In this document: positions 47,181-60,000 of the stretch, piece by piece
Numbering within the stretch: position 1 is the stretch's first letter
Layout of the letters: the number at the start of each line of letters is the position of its first letter
Assembly (NCBI RefSeq): GCF_965638725.1
Contig: NC_134958.1
Location: 22,227,964 to 22,291,963, forward strand
DNA from: Aptenodytes patagonicus
Lineage: Eukaryota > Chordata > Aves > Sphenisciformes > Spheniscidae
Length of the DNA stretch: 64,000 bases
Direction: 5' to 3'
Position numbers and translations under genes: made by a program
The notes under the pieces: model-generated
Database searches by the model: none
Seen by the model: the letters and a program-made list of their open reading frames with translations, nothing else
What the model was told of the DNA's origin: nothing

Positions 47181-48023
47181 AACCTTCCCCGACTCAGCAC
47201 ATCCAAGCACGGTGTAAAACTGCTTTCTATGGATTCAAGCTCAGCTCTCTCAGAGGGTCACTGGCCCTGGGGAACCGCTGGCTTTAAACAAAATGGGGCG
47301 GCAGCAAGAAGCACCAAAGGGACAAGAGTTACAGGGAGTGGAAAACAAATGGCTCTGCAACCTCATGGCCCAGAGCAGAGCAGACTGGGATTCCAGCCTT
47401 CACAATATTGGGGCTGGGGGGGGGGGGGGGAAGCATCCCAAGGTTAGGTACAGCACCCGAGGAGAGCCAGGGTCAGACCTGAAAGTGAGAAGCTGGGGAC
47501 GGGGTTGGCAGCGGGGACCTTCTCCGCAGGGAGACCACGCTGAGATGGAGGTAGCTCTTTGTGCTCAGTCGGGCTGAGGATCCCTACACACACACCCCCC
47601 CCCCCCCTCCTCCCTCTTTCCCTACTGCCCTGGTGCTGGGGACTTGTGCCTGCCTTGCCACGTGTTGGATGGGCAGCTGTTGAGAACTGGTGGGCTCATT
47701 GTAGGAGTGACACTTAAGAAAATGTTTCTGAAATGCCTGAAGGGTTTAGCTTGGCTCATCAACTCCTCTCCATCTCGGTCAGGCTTGGAGGTGACCCATT
47801 TGCCTTGGCTGTGCCTTCACCTCTGGACCTTGGTAGTGGCTCAGCATGGACCTAGAGCTAAAAACCAGCCCCCATCACCACTGGAGAGGGACCGGAGGCT
47901 GGAGAGGGGCAAGAGGTGCCCAAAACTCCTGCCAGCGCGGGAGGAGAGTCAACAGGAGACAGGGGTGGGATGGGATGGGAGCGTGTGTGGGAGGCAGAGA
48001 GAGGTGGGGGGCTTCTCTGGAGG

Positions 48024-51000
48024 TCAGGGCTTGGGGGAGCTGAGCTGGGTGCCATTAGCCGTGGAGTCGGAGAGGGCGGTTTTCCGGCAAGCTGTCAGTG
48101 AGGGGTTGTTGAGGAGTGTGTAGACCAGCCACCACCGGGCTCGGCTCTGCTTGAACCTGGCTCTGCTTGGCGGCACCTTCTTGTGTTGAATCAGCTGGAT
48201 GCCTGAAAGGAGACAGGAGGGGGGAACGATTTCAGCTCCAGTTCCCCCTCGCTGAGGCTGGCCAGATGCCATCTACACCCTGGGGTGAAAGCAGATGAGC
48301 CCCATCCTGTCCTTGCACAGGCAGAGGAACAGTGGCAGCTCCTGGGATGGAGATGGTCACACACCAAACAGAGGAGGTGGCATAAAGGTGGAGGGAGCAG
48401 CAGAACCACAACCCCCAGTGGTCCCTTTACCCCAAGGCACCAACAGCATCTCTAGAGGAGCAGCAAACCCGCAGAGGAGACCCCGATGCCACCCCACGGC
48501 GATGGCCGTGCATCCCCCTGGTTGGTGGTGGGAAGGTCTTACCTTCTTCCACGTTGCTGGCCCGGAGCCCCGGTGGCCCCTCTGGCCCGGCTAGCTGGAG
48601 AAGCAGCAAGCAAAAGGCTTTCATCACCGGGTGGGACTGGCTGACCTCGATTTTCAGATAGTGGCAGTATGTGTGGTAGCCTGGGGGAACACAGCCCACG
48701 GTAAACACCTGTGGTAGGGCCAGACTTCATGGTTCCCCCCTCCCTCCTGCCCTGCAGCAAAGAGGAGGGTTGTTTGCTGGGCTCCATCTCTGCCCTGCAG
48801 AGCTGCTTTGCTTTCAGAGCTGGGGATGAGCTCCACTCCCAAAATCCTAGCAGGAAAAGCAGAGGAAGGGCTGAGGTCCCCTCCCTGCTGCCTTTAGCGC
48901 AGGAGACATGAGGGTCCGCTGCCCATGGGAACCAGGTCTGGCCACTGGTGAAGCCCAGGGGTCCCCAGCAGGGCATCACCTGCCCTTGGGGAGGGATGGA
49001 AAAGCAGGACTAAGTGGGCATCAGGAGGAGCCACTTGCTCCCGTTGTCCCACCTGCCCATTTCTGAACACAGAGCATGAGGACCTGAAGCCACCCTCGGT
49101 CCCAGCAGCTCCAGGTGATGCAGGAGCCCCTGGCTGTGTCCCCCAGGAGCTTGATGGTGGGAGAAGGGCCCCCATGCTCACAGAGGTGCCGCAGAGGGAC
49201 CCCCCAGTGTCCTACCAGGGTCGAAGTTCTCCACACCGCGGTTCAGCAGGCTGATGTCCAGCTGGCAGAAGTGGACAGCGTTATAAAGGCCAGAAATGAC
49301 CATCCTCCACACCCCGGCCAGGACGCCCACCAGGACGTTGATGGGGAAGAGCAGGTAGGTCACTATGTAGAGAGCTCGCCTGCGGGTGGTGAAGGAGGAG
49401 TAAGGAACACAAACACCACGGGACGGGAAGCATCCCTTCCCTGCCAGAGAAACCTCCTGCCAAAATAAGCCTCCCACCCTTCTCTCCTTCCCCAGCAGAC
49501 ACGGTCCCTGTTTGAGGTGTCTCCATCCCATGGAGAGAAGCAAACACCCTTCAGGGCTCTTGGAGAGGAGACAGTCTGGTGCACTGTCAGGACTTCAAGA
49601 CTCGGCCTCCAGCACGCACAGGGTCTCCATTTCTCCTTGAGGACTTAGAAACCAGACAAATCATGAGTATGGTGGTTTGGGATGGAGGACACCAGCTCCT
49701 GTGGAGACCAGAAGAGCCTACAGCAGCCACCCCACAATGCTGGGCAAGTGATGGAGGTGATGGAAGTGCCTTGGCTAGACAGAGCAGGACACCTCGATCT
49801 ATCTGTCACCCTGGTCTTCAGTGTAGGAAGACAGCTTAGGCAGTGACACCATGCGTGAGCGAGGGACCACATCTGCTAGCAGCATCTGAACTGGTCCAGC
49901 CAATCCTGAGGGATCTGGGCTTCCTCCGAGGCTTGCAAATGGGGGTGGTAGAGCAGGGCACAGACCTCACCAGCTTCACCCCACCAAAATCAAGGCTGTA
50001 AATGGACCATGGCCCTCTAAAACATCTAAAGAAACCTCTCTGGGAACACGGAGCCACTTAAACTCCTCAAACACGCAGCCTTTCCCCCTTGAGCTCATGG
50101 CACAGAGGATGCCACGACATCAGGGGCACGTGTAAACCCAACACAGTCCCAGGGTCCTGGACCTTGGGAGGGACAGCTCTGCCCCAAAGGCCCCCCACGT
50201 CCCCATACCTGTTGGTGAGCTCCTTCCGGAGGGGATGCTGTTCCAGAAATTGGTAGTGAGCTGCCAAATTTTGCACGATGACAGCAACAACTAGGGTCAA
50301 CCAGAAGGGCCTGGGTGGGAGGGAAGAGACAGGTTGGACACCAGGAGGGTCCCAGGCATGAGAGACCATCCCAGGCAGCAGAAACCTCCAGCAAAGTTGA
50401 AAGAGCCCAAGATAGAGCCTCCCCTTGAGAGAGTACCCCAAAACACACCATGGCCATGGCACCCACTTGGGTCTTCCATCCCTCCCTGAGGGCTGTGAGC
50501 GCTCACCACATGTTCTGAATGATTTTGAAGAGGTGTGTGTTTGTGCCGGACTGGAGCGGGATGACGAAGAGGAAGGTAAACCCCACCGAGCAGATGAAGA
50601 AAATCACTTGCTGGATGAGGAGACCTAGGAGGGAGACACGGGGAGAGAAACCATGGTGGGGGAGGACGGAGAAACGGTTCTTGTTCTTGCTTTTATTCCC
50701 CAAACCTGTGCTCGTTGCTGAGCATGTCTTTCATTTTAACCCTATAAAAAGCCTGCAAGATCCTTACCTGCCTCCCCACTCCGAACACAATGCTCCGCGC
50801 GGGATTTAATTACAAGTTCAGCCTTTCTTATCACTCCCCACATTATCCCCGCCAAGAAGAGCCATCACTCGGGGCTGCAACTATGATGCCTCATCATAAA
50901 AATCAGCCTGAGCTCTGATTTCTAATCATAAATCACACCAAGATCAGCAGCGGCTGTGGTTCCTCACGCTTGTGCTTCACCTCTGCTGTTTTGCTTTAAT

Positions 51001-54000
51001 GACTTGAAAACCAAGATTTTTAAGCAGGAGGTAGATTCACGGCAGCACAGCGAGATGCAGCTGGCTCTGCCAGGGATGCACCAAGCGCCGGGTGGCCGAA
51101 GAAAAGCTGCTCCTTGCTGGCAAAGGGGTGCAAGGACTGGTGCTCCCCAGCTCCTACCTACACGCTGATCTCTGCGATCTGCCTGCAAAATAGGTCCCCT
51201 TTCCCAAGGGGTGGTCACCAACAGACCTGGTGGTACCCCCTGTCCTTCCATCGCTCCCCTGGACCCTCAGTTTGACTCTCCTGCGCAGCCTCGGGGTGCT
51301 GATATGGTTGGGTGTTGTACATGCATCACTGCAGATGCTGCCCAGAGTCTCCTCTCATGGGGCAGAGAGGCCTTGAAATATCTCCAAACCATGGTGGAGT
51401 GATGATTTCTACCCTCTTTGACGTCCTCCACCCATCCCTGCGGTGGCCAGCCCTTCCAGCCAGGGAGACCCCAGCCGTGCTGGGGAAGACGTGCAGCGAG
51501 GAACACCTGGGATGCGAAGACCAGGACCAGAGGAGACAGACAGTCCTTTGCACAAGATGCTGTGACAGCTTCCCAAATCAAAATATTTGGGCTTGAGCCA
51601 AAACGAGTCACCATTCCCCCCCCCCCCTTATTTTCTTCCCTACCATTTGGTGTTCAGCATGGTCCTCCCCGCAGAAGGACAGATTGTGTTTGGGGGAAAA
51701 GAGGAACAAAAGCCTCACAGCCGTCCCTTTGCAAAATGGGGCAAGAGAGGGGGAAGAGATGCTTAAACCTGGGGCAGGCTGTGCGAGGTGGGGGTCCACC
51801 ACCCATCCGCCCCCTCCTGCCCCCCAGCCCCCTTTACCCAGGCAGGCAAAAGCCGTCTGGAAGCCGGCAAAACTCATCCAGCAGACAACGGCTTGTCGGG
51901 ACGGGCGGAGGATATGGGCTTTGTAGAAAACGTCCAGCACGGCCCCTTGGTACAGCGCCTTCAGGTTGTTCCTGGGGAGAGAGACCAGCTGCAACCCAGC
52001 TCGGTGAGAAGGTCAAGGCCAGAGGAGCGAGGACACCGTACCTGTGCATCACCAGCGTCCTCAGGAGCATGGCGCAGGTCAGCAGGCAGCACAGTACCAG
52101 CGAGCAGATGTAGCAGACTGCGGAGGAGCAGGGGGAGACGGCCGGGTCAGGGCTGCGGCCAGCAACAGGATTTTATTATAAAAATGTATCTCAGGAGCAT
52201 CGCGGGGGGGCTGAGTTATGGGGCTGCATGGATGTACCCCCCCCCAGCGGGGCATCGTGCCTCAGTTTCCCTCCCTACCCCTTTGTGATACAGGAAGGCC
52301 CTTCTCCATCTCCCAGGCGGGCGTGGGCTGGTGAGACAGTGAAAGGGAAGGGGAAGGCCAAGCAGCCAGGGGAAATATAAGCAGTTAGGCTAGCTCAGCA
52401 CTGGACAAATCATTGAGCAAGCCGTGATAAGCAGGCAGTGCGATGGAGAGAGCCTGGGAAGATGGTCTCAGAAAAGGGGGTGCTGGGGGGAGGAAGCAAG
52501 AGGGGGGAAGGAGGGATGGAGATGTCAGGAAAACAAAGAGGATGAGAGGGGCTTGGTGACTCTGGAAAAGCCATAAAAGCCCCCCTTGGCTGGTGGTACC
52601 CCAAGGTAGTGCGCTGTGGAGGGAGGGGGAACCCCTGCCTTGCCTGCGCCCCCCCATCCAGGGCTTTCAATTATCCAGGGGGCCAGGGGCCATCTGCTCG
52701 ATTCCAGCACATATCAAAGCCCGCAGCCGAAGGGCAGCATCTGCAGCACGGTGCAGCCAGCTCTCCCTGCCTCACCATCTTGGCACGCGGCAGCCGCTCG
52801 GAGATGCCTGGCACGGCACCAGGCTCACGCAGCCGCCTTTCATGTCTGCACGGCTGCAGCTTCAGCAGCTGGTTTTTAAGTCCCCCTGGAAGCTACCCCA
52901 TCACCGACCGGTTTCCTGGACCATCCTCTGGGTTAGAAGTCTCACTGATAAGTTCTGAAATCCTCCAAAAATCACCTATGGATGCAGGACCTGGCTGGGA
53001 ACCCACCTTCCAGGGACCACAGGTAGTACTTGACGGTGTTGAGCTCCTTCTCCATGTCACCCGGGACAGCCGGGCTCTCCGAGGGCACCAAGCCAAACTG
53101 GACTAACAACACTACGATGTCCTTCGTCATCCCCGCCCGCACGATCTGGAGGGTGGGGACAACGGCTACCAGGAGCAGCAGGGCAACCTGTGAGGGAGCG
53201 GTGCCACGTGAGCCTCGGGTCACAGCATCCCACTGCTGAGCCACCGCCTTAGCTTAGAGACTTAAGGCTGGCTGAGCCCTGGAAGCGCATGGCCGGTTGC
53301 TGCGGCTCAGCTGAGGGATAGTAATACCTTGAGGCATGCTAATACCATCCCCATAGCTAAAATTGTGGCGTGGCAATGACCTCTGGGCTCCTCTGCCTTG
53401 AGAGGACACAGCCAAGAAGGCAGGGAGGGGGCTCTGCTTGGCATTTAACCATCAGCATCACCTGATAGACAGCTATCACGGCCATGGTTATGGACAGGAC
53501 GAGCTTCAGCGGGATCTGGAAACCTGTAAGGCAGAATTGGAGTGGTGTATCGGAGAGGAGCTGGGACATGGGATCATGGGGGAAGAGCGGAGCAGGCTGC
53601 AGGTCCACCCAACCCAGCAGCCAAAGCAAACGCCCCGGGGGAGAGCACTGGAACAGGGCAGTCAAATATTAATTGAGATTTCCCCAGGGAAATCCTGCAA
53701 GGTTGTATGGCTGGGAGCAGTTTCTCCGTACTTCGGCTGGATGGATTTCCTTCCTGTTGATCCTCCTTTCCTGCAAGCCCACGAAACCTCGTGCGCCCGC
53801 AGCACCAAGTCCCAGGAGCCGGGCGCCTGCTGTGTGGGGAGCCACGTCCCTTGAGGTGCCACCTCCCAGGACAGCCCCTGCTTCTTGCATGGGCAGAGGG
53901 GGCAAGGAGTAGTTCCCCATTCCTGGGCTGTTAGGGATTTTATCCACTTATTGTAGATTTTATTCCCTTATCGTAGCCTTATCAAGCATCAGGCTGCAAT

Positions 54001-57000
54001 ATTAGCACAATCCATGCCTGAACCTCACTGCCTCAGCCCACCCATGGCCCCATGGTGGGGGGGGGAGGTGTCCAGCTCCCCATCCCAAACCGCAACAGTT
54101 TGTGCAAAGCCGAGGCGTCGCACGTGCTGCGGGCGGCAGCTGCCGCGGCACAGATGCTTTGGGGAAGGAGCCAAGAAAGGCATTTGCTCTCCCTGGGGAG
54201 GGGGAGGCAGCCTGTTTGCCGAACTGCTGCTGCAGCCAAGAGCGCAGCCCGTGCCTGCCCGCAGCCTACCTTCCTCAGGAGCGTAGATGTAGGAGCGTAA
54301 ATACGTCTGGACCCTTGATAGGAGACTTTCTTCTATCTTTGTGGAGCTGGAGGAGGAAGGAGAGGGTGAAAAGCATGTCCCTTGGGAGCAGGGACCCTCT
54401 CTGCCCCCGTTGCGGGCAGCCAGGCAGGGCTGGCACAGGCGCTGACTGATCAGGCAGAGCTATGGGAAGGTGTCGTCCTTACCTCCCCTTCCGAGGGCGT
54501 TTGGACAGGACAGCCTTTAGGTACTTCTTGTAATAACCTCTCCCTGTAACCTTAAGGAAAGCAGCAATAAGTTGCCTGATCTGAGCACAGGGACACGCTC
54601 AGGCACTCGGGGCAGGGAGAGGTGACTCTGCCTTTTGGGAGGTCCAGAGCATCTGCATCCCACCCAGCAGCCATCTCCTTGCTCTGCTACCCCCATCCAC
54701 CCGCCCATTGCTAGTACGATGCCCCGCAGCACCCTCCGTATGGGATGCGGGTGACGGGCTCCCAGCCCTCGTTTGGATAACGAACGCGTTGGAGCGATGC
54801 TGGCAGCAAATCTTCCGGCGTTGCAAAGGTGGAAATAAATCTGCCTTGTTCCCATCAACAAAGCAGCCCAAAACCAGGTGCACCGGTAGGATAGCCAAAA
54901 ACCCTCATCCCCACCAGCCAGCTCCCAACAAGCGCCTGGGGGTCACTTCAGTCCACGCTTGGGCTGACGGCTTTTTTTTTTTTTTTTAAAGTAGGTTTTT
55001 CCTCTTCTCTTCCCAACAAAGCCCGGCATTTCCCTAAGGGCCGGGGATTATCCAGCCTGCCGGGAAAACAAGGCGACCCCAGTCCTGGCCTGAATGGGAC
55101 GCATTGATGCCTTAAGCCTCTTGTACTAAGGAGTTTACTCCAAAGATGGATTTTTCACTCCCTCTTCAAATCCAGCAAGATAAACAGAGCCGCGACCCGT
55201 GCCGTCAGAGGGACGGAGGGAAGGCAGCTCCCGGTGCCGCAGCAAAGTGGGGAACACGTGCCCTGGGAGCACTCCAGTTCTCCTGGTCCCCCAGGCAGAC
55301 AGATGGGCTGCAGGGCAGGAGAGCTCCCGAAACCACGCGGGTCCATCAAAGCGTTCTCCCATGCTACCACCCCTGAGTTGCCCCGTGGATCTTCATTACC
55401 TCCTTATCCAAGGTCTCCTCCTGCGTGGTGAAGCTCCTGATGAGCAGGGCTGGATACCAAAGGCTTAAGAGCACAAGGCAGAGGATGATGGGGATGTAAG
55501 AGAGCGTAGAGTAGTACCTGTATATCTGGGAAGAAGCAGAGCTGTCACACGTGAGACCACCTGTCCTGGTTTCGGCAGGGATAGAGTTAATTTTCCTTTC
55601 TAGTAGCTGGTACAGTGTTTTGGATTTAGGATGAGAACAAAGTTGATAACACACCGGTGTTTTAGTTGTTGCTAGGTAATGCTTACACTAGCCAAGGACT
55701 TTTCAGCTTCCCATGCTCTACTGACTGAGGAGGCTGGAGGTGCACAAGAAGCTGGGAGGGGGCACAGCCAAACTGGCCAAAGGGACATTCCATACCATGT
55801 GACGTCATGCTCAGTACATAAACTGGGGAAAGCTGGCCGGGGGGGCCGCTGCTCGGGGACTGGCTGGGCATCGGTCAGCGGGTGGTGAGCAATTGTGCTG
55901 TGCATCACTTGTTTTGTGTATTATTATTATTATTATCATATTATTATTATCATTTTATTTCAATTATTAAACTGTTTTTATCTCAACCCACGAGTCTTTC
56001 TAACTTGTGCTCTTCCAATTCTCTCCCCCATCCCACCGGGTGGGGGGGAGTGAGCGAGCGGCTGCGTGGTGCTTAATTGCTGACTGAGATTAAACCACGA
56101 CAGTCCTTTTTGGCGCCCAACGTGGGGCACGAAGGGTTTGAGATAATAACAGATTAACCGGAGTGTATTAAGGAACTTATATCTGTTAATAGTTGAGGGT
56201 CACAATGTTGGTTTCTCTGTTCTCGATATTGATTTGTATAATCTGCATCGCGCTCTTTTTCCTGCTGTACATGTTAAAGATTGGTGTTGGGTTTTGCAGT
56301 TTGCTGTGGTCTGCAGTGAATAGTAATGTCTCGCTTGTGAGGTTTGTTTTTAGAACATTGACCTTGACGTTTCTGTGGTATGTAAACTTCGCAATGAAGC
56401 CGTTACTGTACCATGGATACCATATCGTGGAGACAACTAGTAATTGCAGTAACTTTTCTGAGAGTTTTTTTACGGAGGAAATACAGAATGGCAGTGTCAC
56501 TACCTTCTTCTATGATGTTTCCTCCTTCATTACAGTAATTTTTCAGTATTTTGAGCATCCTTGGGCAGTTAAGATACTTCTATTAATACTTCTTGGGAAT
56601 ATTGTTTCGGTTTTGTCTAAAGTTGGTAAGCAATTTAAGAATATCATCCAGAGATCTGCCCCAAGGCTGAATAATTATGAGTGGCAGGGTGTGTGGGACA
56701 AGATGGGCAAGTACCTAGGCCAATGGGCACCCCCAGTGTTTTGGAACTTCACCCCTGAGCAAGTGCAGAATCCTGAAAAGTTAGTAGAATATTTGGAAAA
56801 AGTATGCTGTCACCCTGGCAACTCTAGAGAGATGCAACTCATTGCAACGTGCTGGGGCCTGGCCCATGCCTACCGAGCCCTGTTCAACACCATTCAGTAC
56901 CCTCAAAGGGAAGAGAAGGTCTCTGGCTCTGACAGTAAAACGACACGCACTGCGGCCACTCAGACCCGGGCAACAGGCCGTGCAGCCACTCAAACCCGGG

Positions 57001-60000
57001 CAACACGCACTACGGCCACTCCAACCCCGGCGACAGGCTCTGCGGCCACTCAGACCCCGACGACAGGCCCTGTGGCCACTCCAACCCCGGCGACAGGCCC
57101 TGCGGCCACTCCAACCCCAGCGACATGCACTGCGGCCACTCCAACCCCGGCGACAGGCCCTGCGGCCACTCCAACCCCGGCGACATGCACTGCGGCCACT
57201 CCAACCCCGGCGACAGGCTCTGCGGCCACTCAGACCCCGGCGACAGGCCCTGCGGCCACTCAGACCCCGGCGACAGGCCCTGCGGCCACTCCAACCCCAG
57301 CAACAGGCCCTGCGGCCACTCAGACTCCGGTGACATGCACTTGCACTGCGGCCACTCCAACCCCGGCGACATGCACTGCGGCCACTCCAACCCCAGCGAC
57401 ATGCACTGCGGCCACTCCAACTCCAGCAACAGGCCCTGCGGCCACTCAGACTCCGGTGACATGCACTTGCACTGCGGCCACTCCAACCCCAGCAACACGC
57501 CCTGTGGCTGAACCAAAGAACGAGCCTGTGCCAGTATCAGTCGCCCCTGTACACAAGAAGAAATCTTGGAAGCGGAAGTCAGCTCGTTTAGTAAGGGAGG
57601 AAGAAGCTTCTTCTAAAAGGGAACCGGAGGAAGAAGTATACGAGACAGATGACCCTAGAGAAGGACCATCACGAGAACGGGAGGAGGAAAGCCGGCCGCT
57701 GATCGGGGAGGAGGAAGAGGAAGAACTCATAAACGAGACAGTGACCACCCGATCTCTATCCCTGAGTGAGCTGCGAGATATACGAAAAGATTTCAGCCGC
57801 CGTCCAGGTGAGCATATTGTCACCTGGCTGCTCCGATGCTGGGATAATGGGGCCAGTAGCCTGGAATTAGAGGGTAGGGAAGCCAAGCAGCTGGGATCCC
57901 TTTCTAGGGAAGGGGGCATTGACAAAGCAATTGGAAAAGGGACACGTATCCTCAGCCTTTGGAGGCGACTCCTGTCAAGCGTGAAGGAAAGGTATCCCTT
58001 TAAGGAAGATGTCATATGTCGCCCAAGCAAGTGGGCCACCATGGAGAAGGGTATCCAGTTTCTGAGAGAATTAGCTGTGCTGGAGGTGATTTATGATGAC
58101 CTGAACAATGAACAACTATCCAAAGATCCAGACGAAGTCAAGTGCACACGACCCATGTGGCGGAAGTTTATAAGGAGCGCACCATCGTCATACGCCAATT
58201 CATTGGCAGTGATAACCTGGAAAGATGGAGAGGAACAAACGGTGGATGAATTGGCTAGTCAACTCCGGCAATACGAGGAAAGTCTTTCTTCCTCCATCGT
58301 CTCGGCTGTGGAGAAACTGTCCGAAAAACTGTCCCGGGAGATCCAGCAACTCAGAGAGGATAGGTCCTACTCCTCACCTATACGGACCAGTATCTCGGCT
58401 ATTAGAAGTAAGCGTTCTTTTGCTCAAGAGAGAGAATATAAAGGGTACACACCACGGGGCACCCTATGGTTTTACCTGCGTGACCACGGAGAGGACATGA
58501 GGAAGTGGGATGGGAAACCTACTGCAGCCCTAGGGGCACGGGTACGTGAATTACAAGGGAAAACAATCACAGAAAGAGGTTCTTCCAGGAAAATTGCTGC
58601 TCCAGTTTCCAGCGGGCAGTTCCCCAGAGAGAGTAGAAGGGCTGATCTTACTCTTGATCTTAATAAAGAAACTTCTGACTCATACGTACAAGAAATGAGA
58701 AACGAGTACTGTGATGAGGATTAGAGGGGCCCTGCCTCCAGCCAGGGGGAGGAAAGGGACAACCGGGTTTACTGGACTGTGTGGATTCGGTGGCCTGGCA
58801 CATCAGACCCACAGAAGTATAAGGCTCTGGTAGACACCGGTGCACAGTGTACCCTAATGCCATCAAGATATATAGGAACAGAACCCATCTATATTTCTGG
58901 GGTGACGGGGGGATCCCAACAGCTATCTGTATTGGAAGCCGAAGTGAGTCTAACTGGGAATGGGTGGCAGAAGCACCCCATTGTGACTGGCCCAGATGCT
59001 CCGTGCATCCTTGGCATAGACTACCTCAGGAGAGGGTATTTCAAGGACCCAAAAGGGTACAGGTGGGCTTTTGGTATAGCTGCCTTGGAGACGGAGGAGA
59101 TTAAACAGCTGTCCACCTTGCCTGGTCTCTCGGAGGACCCTTCTGTTGTGGGGTTGCTGAAGGTCGAAGACCAACAAGTGCCAATCGCTACCACCACAGT
59201 GCACCGGCGGCAATATCGCACCAACCGAGACTCCCTGATTCCCATTCATGAGCTGATTCGTCGACTGGAGAGCCAAGGAGTGATCAGCAAGACCCACTCA
59301 CCCTTCAACAGTCCCATATGGCCAGTGCGGAAGTCTAATGGAGAGTGGAGACTAACAGTAGACTATCGTGGCCTAAATGAAGTCACGCCACCGCTGAGTG
59401 CTGCTGTGCCAGACATGCTAGAACTTCAATATGAATTGGAATCAAAGGCAGCCAAGTGGTATGCCACAATTGATATTGCTAATGCATTTTTCTCAATCCC
59501 TTTGGCAGCAGAGTGCAGGCCACAGTTTGCTTTCACTTGGAGGGGCGTTCAGTACACCTGGAACCGACTGCCCCAGGGGTGGAAACACAGCCCTACCATT
59601 TGCCATGGACTGATCCAGACTGCATTAGAACAGGGTGGAGCTCCAGAACACCTGCAATACATTGATGATATCATCGTGTGGGGCAACACAGCAGAAGAAG
59701 TTTTTGAAAAAGGGAAGGAAATAGTCCAAATCCTGCTGAAGGCCGGTTTTGCCATAAAACAAAGTAAGGTCAAGGGACCTGCACAGGAGATCCAGTTTTT
59801 AGGAATAAAATGGCAAGATGGACGTCGTCAGATCCCAATAGATGTGATCAACAAAATAACAGCCATGTCTCCACCAACTAGCAAAAAAGAAACACAAGCT
59901 TTCTTAGGCGTGGTGGGTTTTTGGAGAATGCACATTCCAAATTACAGTCTGATTGTAAACCCTCTCTATCAAGTGACCCGAAAGAAGAATGATTTCAAAT

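Noticed and set aside
57010-57516. Long open frames in other frames across the retroviral tandem repeat
   Set aside because: A 30-bp repeat is open in every frame whenever its unit is; these are by-products.
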